Assembly: GCA_013695195.1 (NCBI GenBank)
Contig: JACDAY010000238.1
Coordinates: forward strand, 1 to 6,531
Length of the DNA stretch: 6,531 bases
Direction: 5' to 3'
Source of the DNA: Blastocatellia bacterium
GTDB lineage: Bacteria > Acidobacteriota > Blastocatellia > Pyrinomonadales > Pyrinomonadaceae
Position 1 is the stretch's first letter; each line of letters begins with the position of its first letter. Below are positions 6,092-6,531 of this stretch, in pieces. The notes below the pieces were generated by a model that saw only the letters and a program-made list of their open reading frames with translations, had not been told where the DNA came from and did not search any database. Position numbers and translations under genes: made by a program.

Positions 6092-6201
6092 GAAACACGA
6101 CCGGTAGGGAGTGTGTTCAGTTTTATTAATCCGGCTTTTGCGGTAAATTGAAACTTGAAACACATCGGTATAATTCACACACTCCCTACCGGTCGTGTTT
6201 C
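6092..6201. repeat. perfect 25-bp inverted repeat flanking a 60-bp promoter spacer
   Basis: Positions 6092-6116 are exactly reverse-complementary to 6177-6201, with 60 bases between (6117-6176). Each arm contains the palindrome ACCGGT and can fold on itself as CACGACC-GGTA-GGGAGTG, with CAC/GTG and CC/GG pairs around a tandem G-A mismatch. The outer ends lie 27 bases from the nuclease ATG and 11 bases from the reductase ATG. The repeat thus fills most of the 148-base divergent region. Bases beyond the arms are only loosely similar. No target duplication or transposase is visible. Confidence 0.88.
6148..6174 (+). promoter_or_regulatory. sigma-70-type promoter for the reductase gene
   Basis: TTGAAA (6148-6153) and a perfect TATAAT (6169-6174) are separated by 15 bases, slightly shorter than the optimal 16-18. 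Transcription would begin near 6181, inside the right arm of the 25-bp inverted repeat (6177-6201). The message would then carry a leader of about 31 bases made mostly of repeat sequence. No ribosome binding site precedes the ATG at 6213. Confidence 0.5.
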
Positions 6202-6212
6202 TGCCTGCAACT

Positions 6213-6531
6213 ATGGATAAAGTCATCTTGATCACCGGCGCCTCGAGCGGAATCGGCATGGAAACCGCCAGGCTCTTTCAAACCAAAAGCTGGAAAGTCG
6301 CGGCGACCATGCGCTCTCCCGAAAAAGCTGAAAATATGCAAAAGATTGCCGATCTCGAATGCATAAGGCTCGATGTTACAGAAGTTGAATCAATCCGGTC
6401 TGCTATTGCCGAAACGCAAAGAAAATTCGGCCGCATCGACGTGGTAGTGAATAATGCGGGTTATGGATTATTCGGAGCTTTCGAAGCCGCATCTCAGGAG
6501 CAGATCGAGCGGCAATTTCATACCAATGTCT
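6213..6531 (+). CDS. short-chain dehydrogenase/reductase, 3' end beyond the window
   Basis: The first 106 codons of a classical SDR oxidoreductase are present; the frame is still open at the window edge, so the catalytic S-Y-K region is not seen. MDKVILITGASSGIG gives the Rossmann TGxxxGxG motif at residues 8-15, RLDVTEVESI (52-61) is the usual LDVT segment, and GRIDVVVNNAGYGLFG (73-88) carries NNAG at 80-83. R34 at the end of the second strand (AATMRSPEK) suggests NADP(H) rather than NAD(H), as a family rule of thumb. The substrate cannot be told. It is transcribed divergently from the nuclease gene, with the 25-bp inverted repeat occupying the shared upstream region. The ATG at 6213 puts the glycine motif at the normal distance from the N-terminus. 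Confidence 0.9.
   Translation, partial: MDKVILITGASSGIGMETARLFQTKSWKVAATMRSPEKAENMQKIADLECIRLDVTEVESIRSAIAETQRKFGRIDVVVNNAGYGLFGAFEAASQEQIERQFHTNV

Noticed and set aside
6092..6201. Complete insertion sequence with 25-bp terminal inverted repeats
   Set aside because: Only 60 bases lie between the arms, with no transposase and no flanking target duplication visible; at most a non-autonomous element.
6065..6259. N-terminal extension of the nuclease frame by 65 codons
   Set aside because: It would translate through the perfect inverted repeat and into the start of the divergent reductase. MKFLHISDVH at 6064 is the usual family start.

Overview
The window is about 6.5 kb of bacterial DNA with moderate GC. 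It holds five complete protein genes, a truncated sixth at the right edge, and possibly the tail of a seventh at the left edge. Two things suggest a Blastocatellia-like member of the Acidobacteriota. The S55-type secreted protein closely resembles what I remember of acidobacterial homologues, and the intergenic spaces carry short palindromic REP-like repeats of a kind I associate with that group. This assignment comes from family resemblance only; no marker gene is present.

Layout: a possible plus-strand gene tail ends at 80 and overlaps, tail to tail, a minus-strand HD-domain (p)ppGpp hydrolase-like gene (64-660). A 204-base gap of nested inverted repeats follows, then a minus-strand secreted SpoIVB/S55-type protein (865-2724). 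A short AT-rich divergent region (2725-2859) separates it from a plus-strand membrane-anchored alpha/beta-hydrolase-fold protein without a recognisable catalytic triad (2860-3855). A convergent junction with a degenerate inverted-repeat pair (3881-3983) separates that from a minus-strand stand-alone LON substrate-binding-domain protein (4033-4731). Upstream of it on the same strand is an Mre11/SbcD-family nuclease (4793-6064). Finally, a divergent region built around a perfect 25-bp inverted repeat leads into a plus-strand short-chain dehydrogenase/reductase cut by the window end (6213-6531).

The genes do not form an obvious single pathway. Themes are stress and housekeeping: alarmone hydrolysis, envelope protein processing, a LON-like domain and DNA end processing. 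Only the nuclease and LON-domain genes look like a possible transcription unit.

The most notable signal is between the genes. Four of the five intergenic spaces longer than 50 bases each contain a different family of inverted or tandem short repeats. Three have REPIN architecture (two diverged copies of a short, hairpin-capable unit facing each other), and one is a heptamer array folding back on itself. One pair shows a compensatory base change in its mini-hairpin. Another brackets the promoter region of two divergent genes, so that one transcript would begin inside the repeat.
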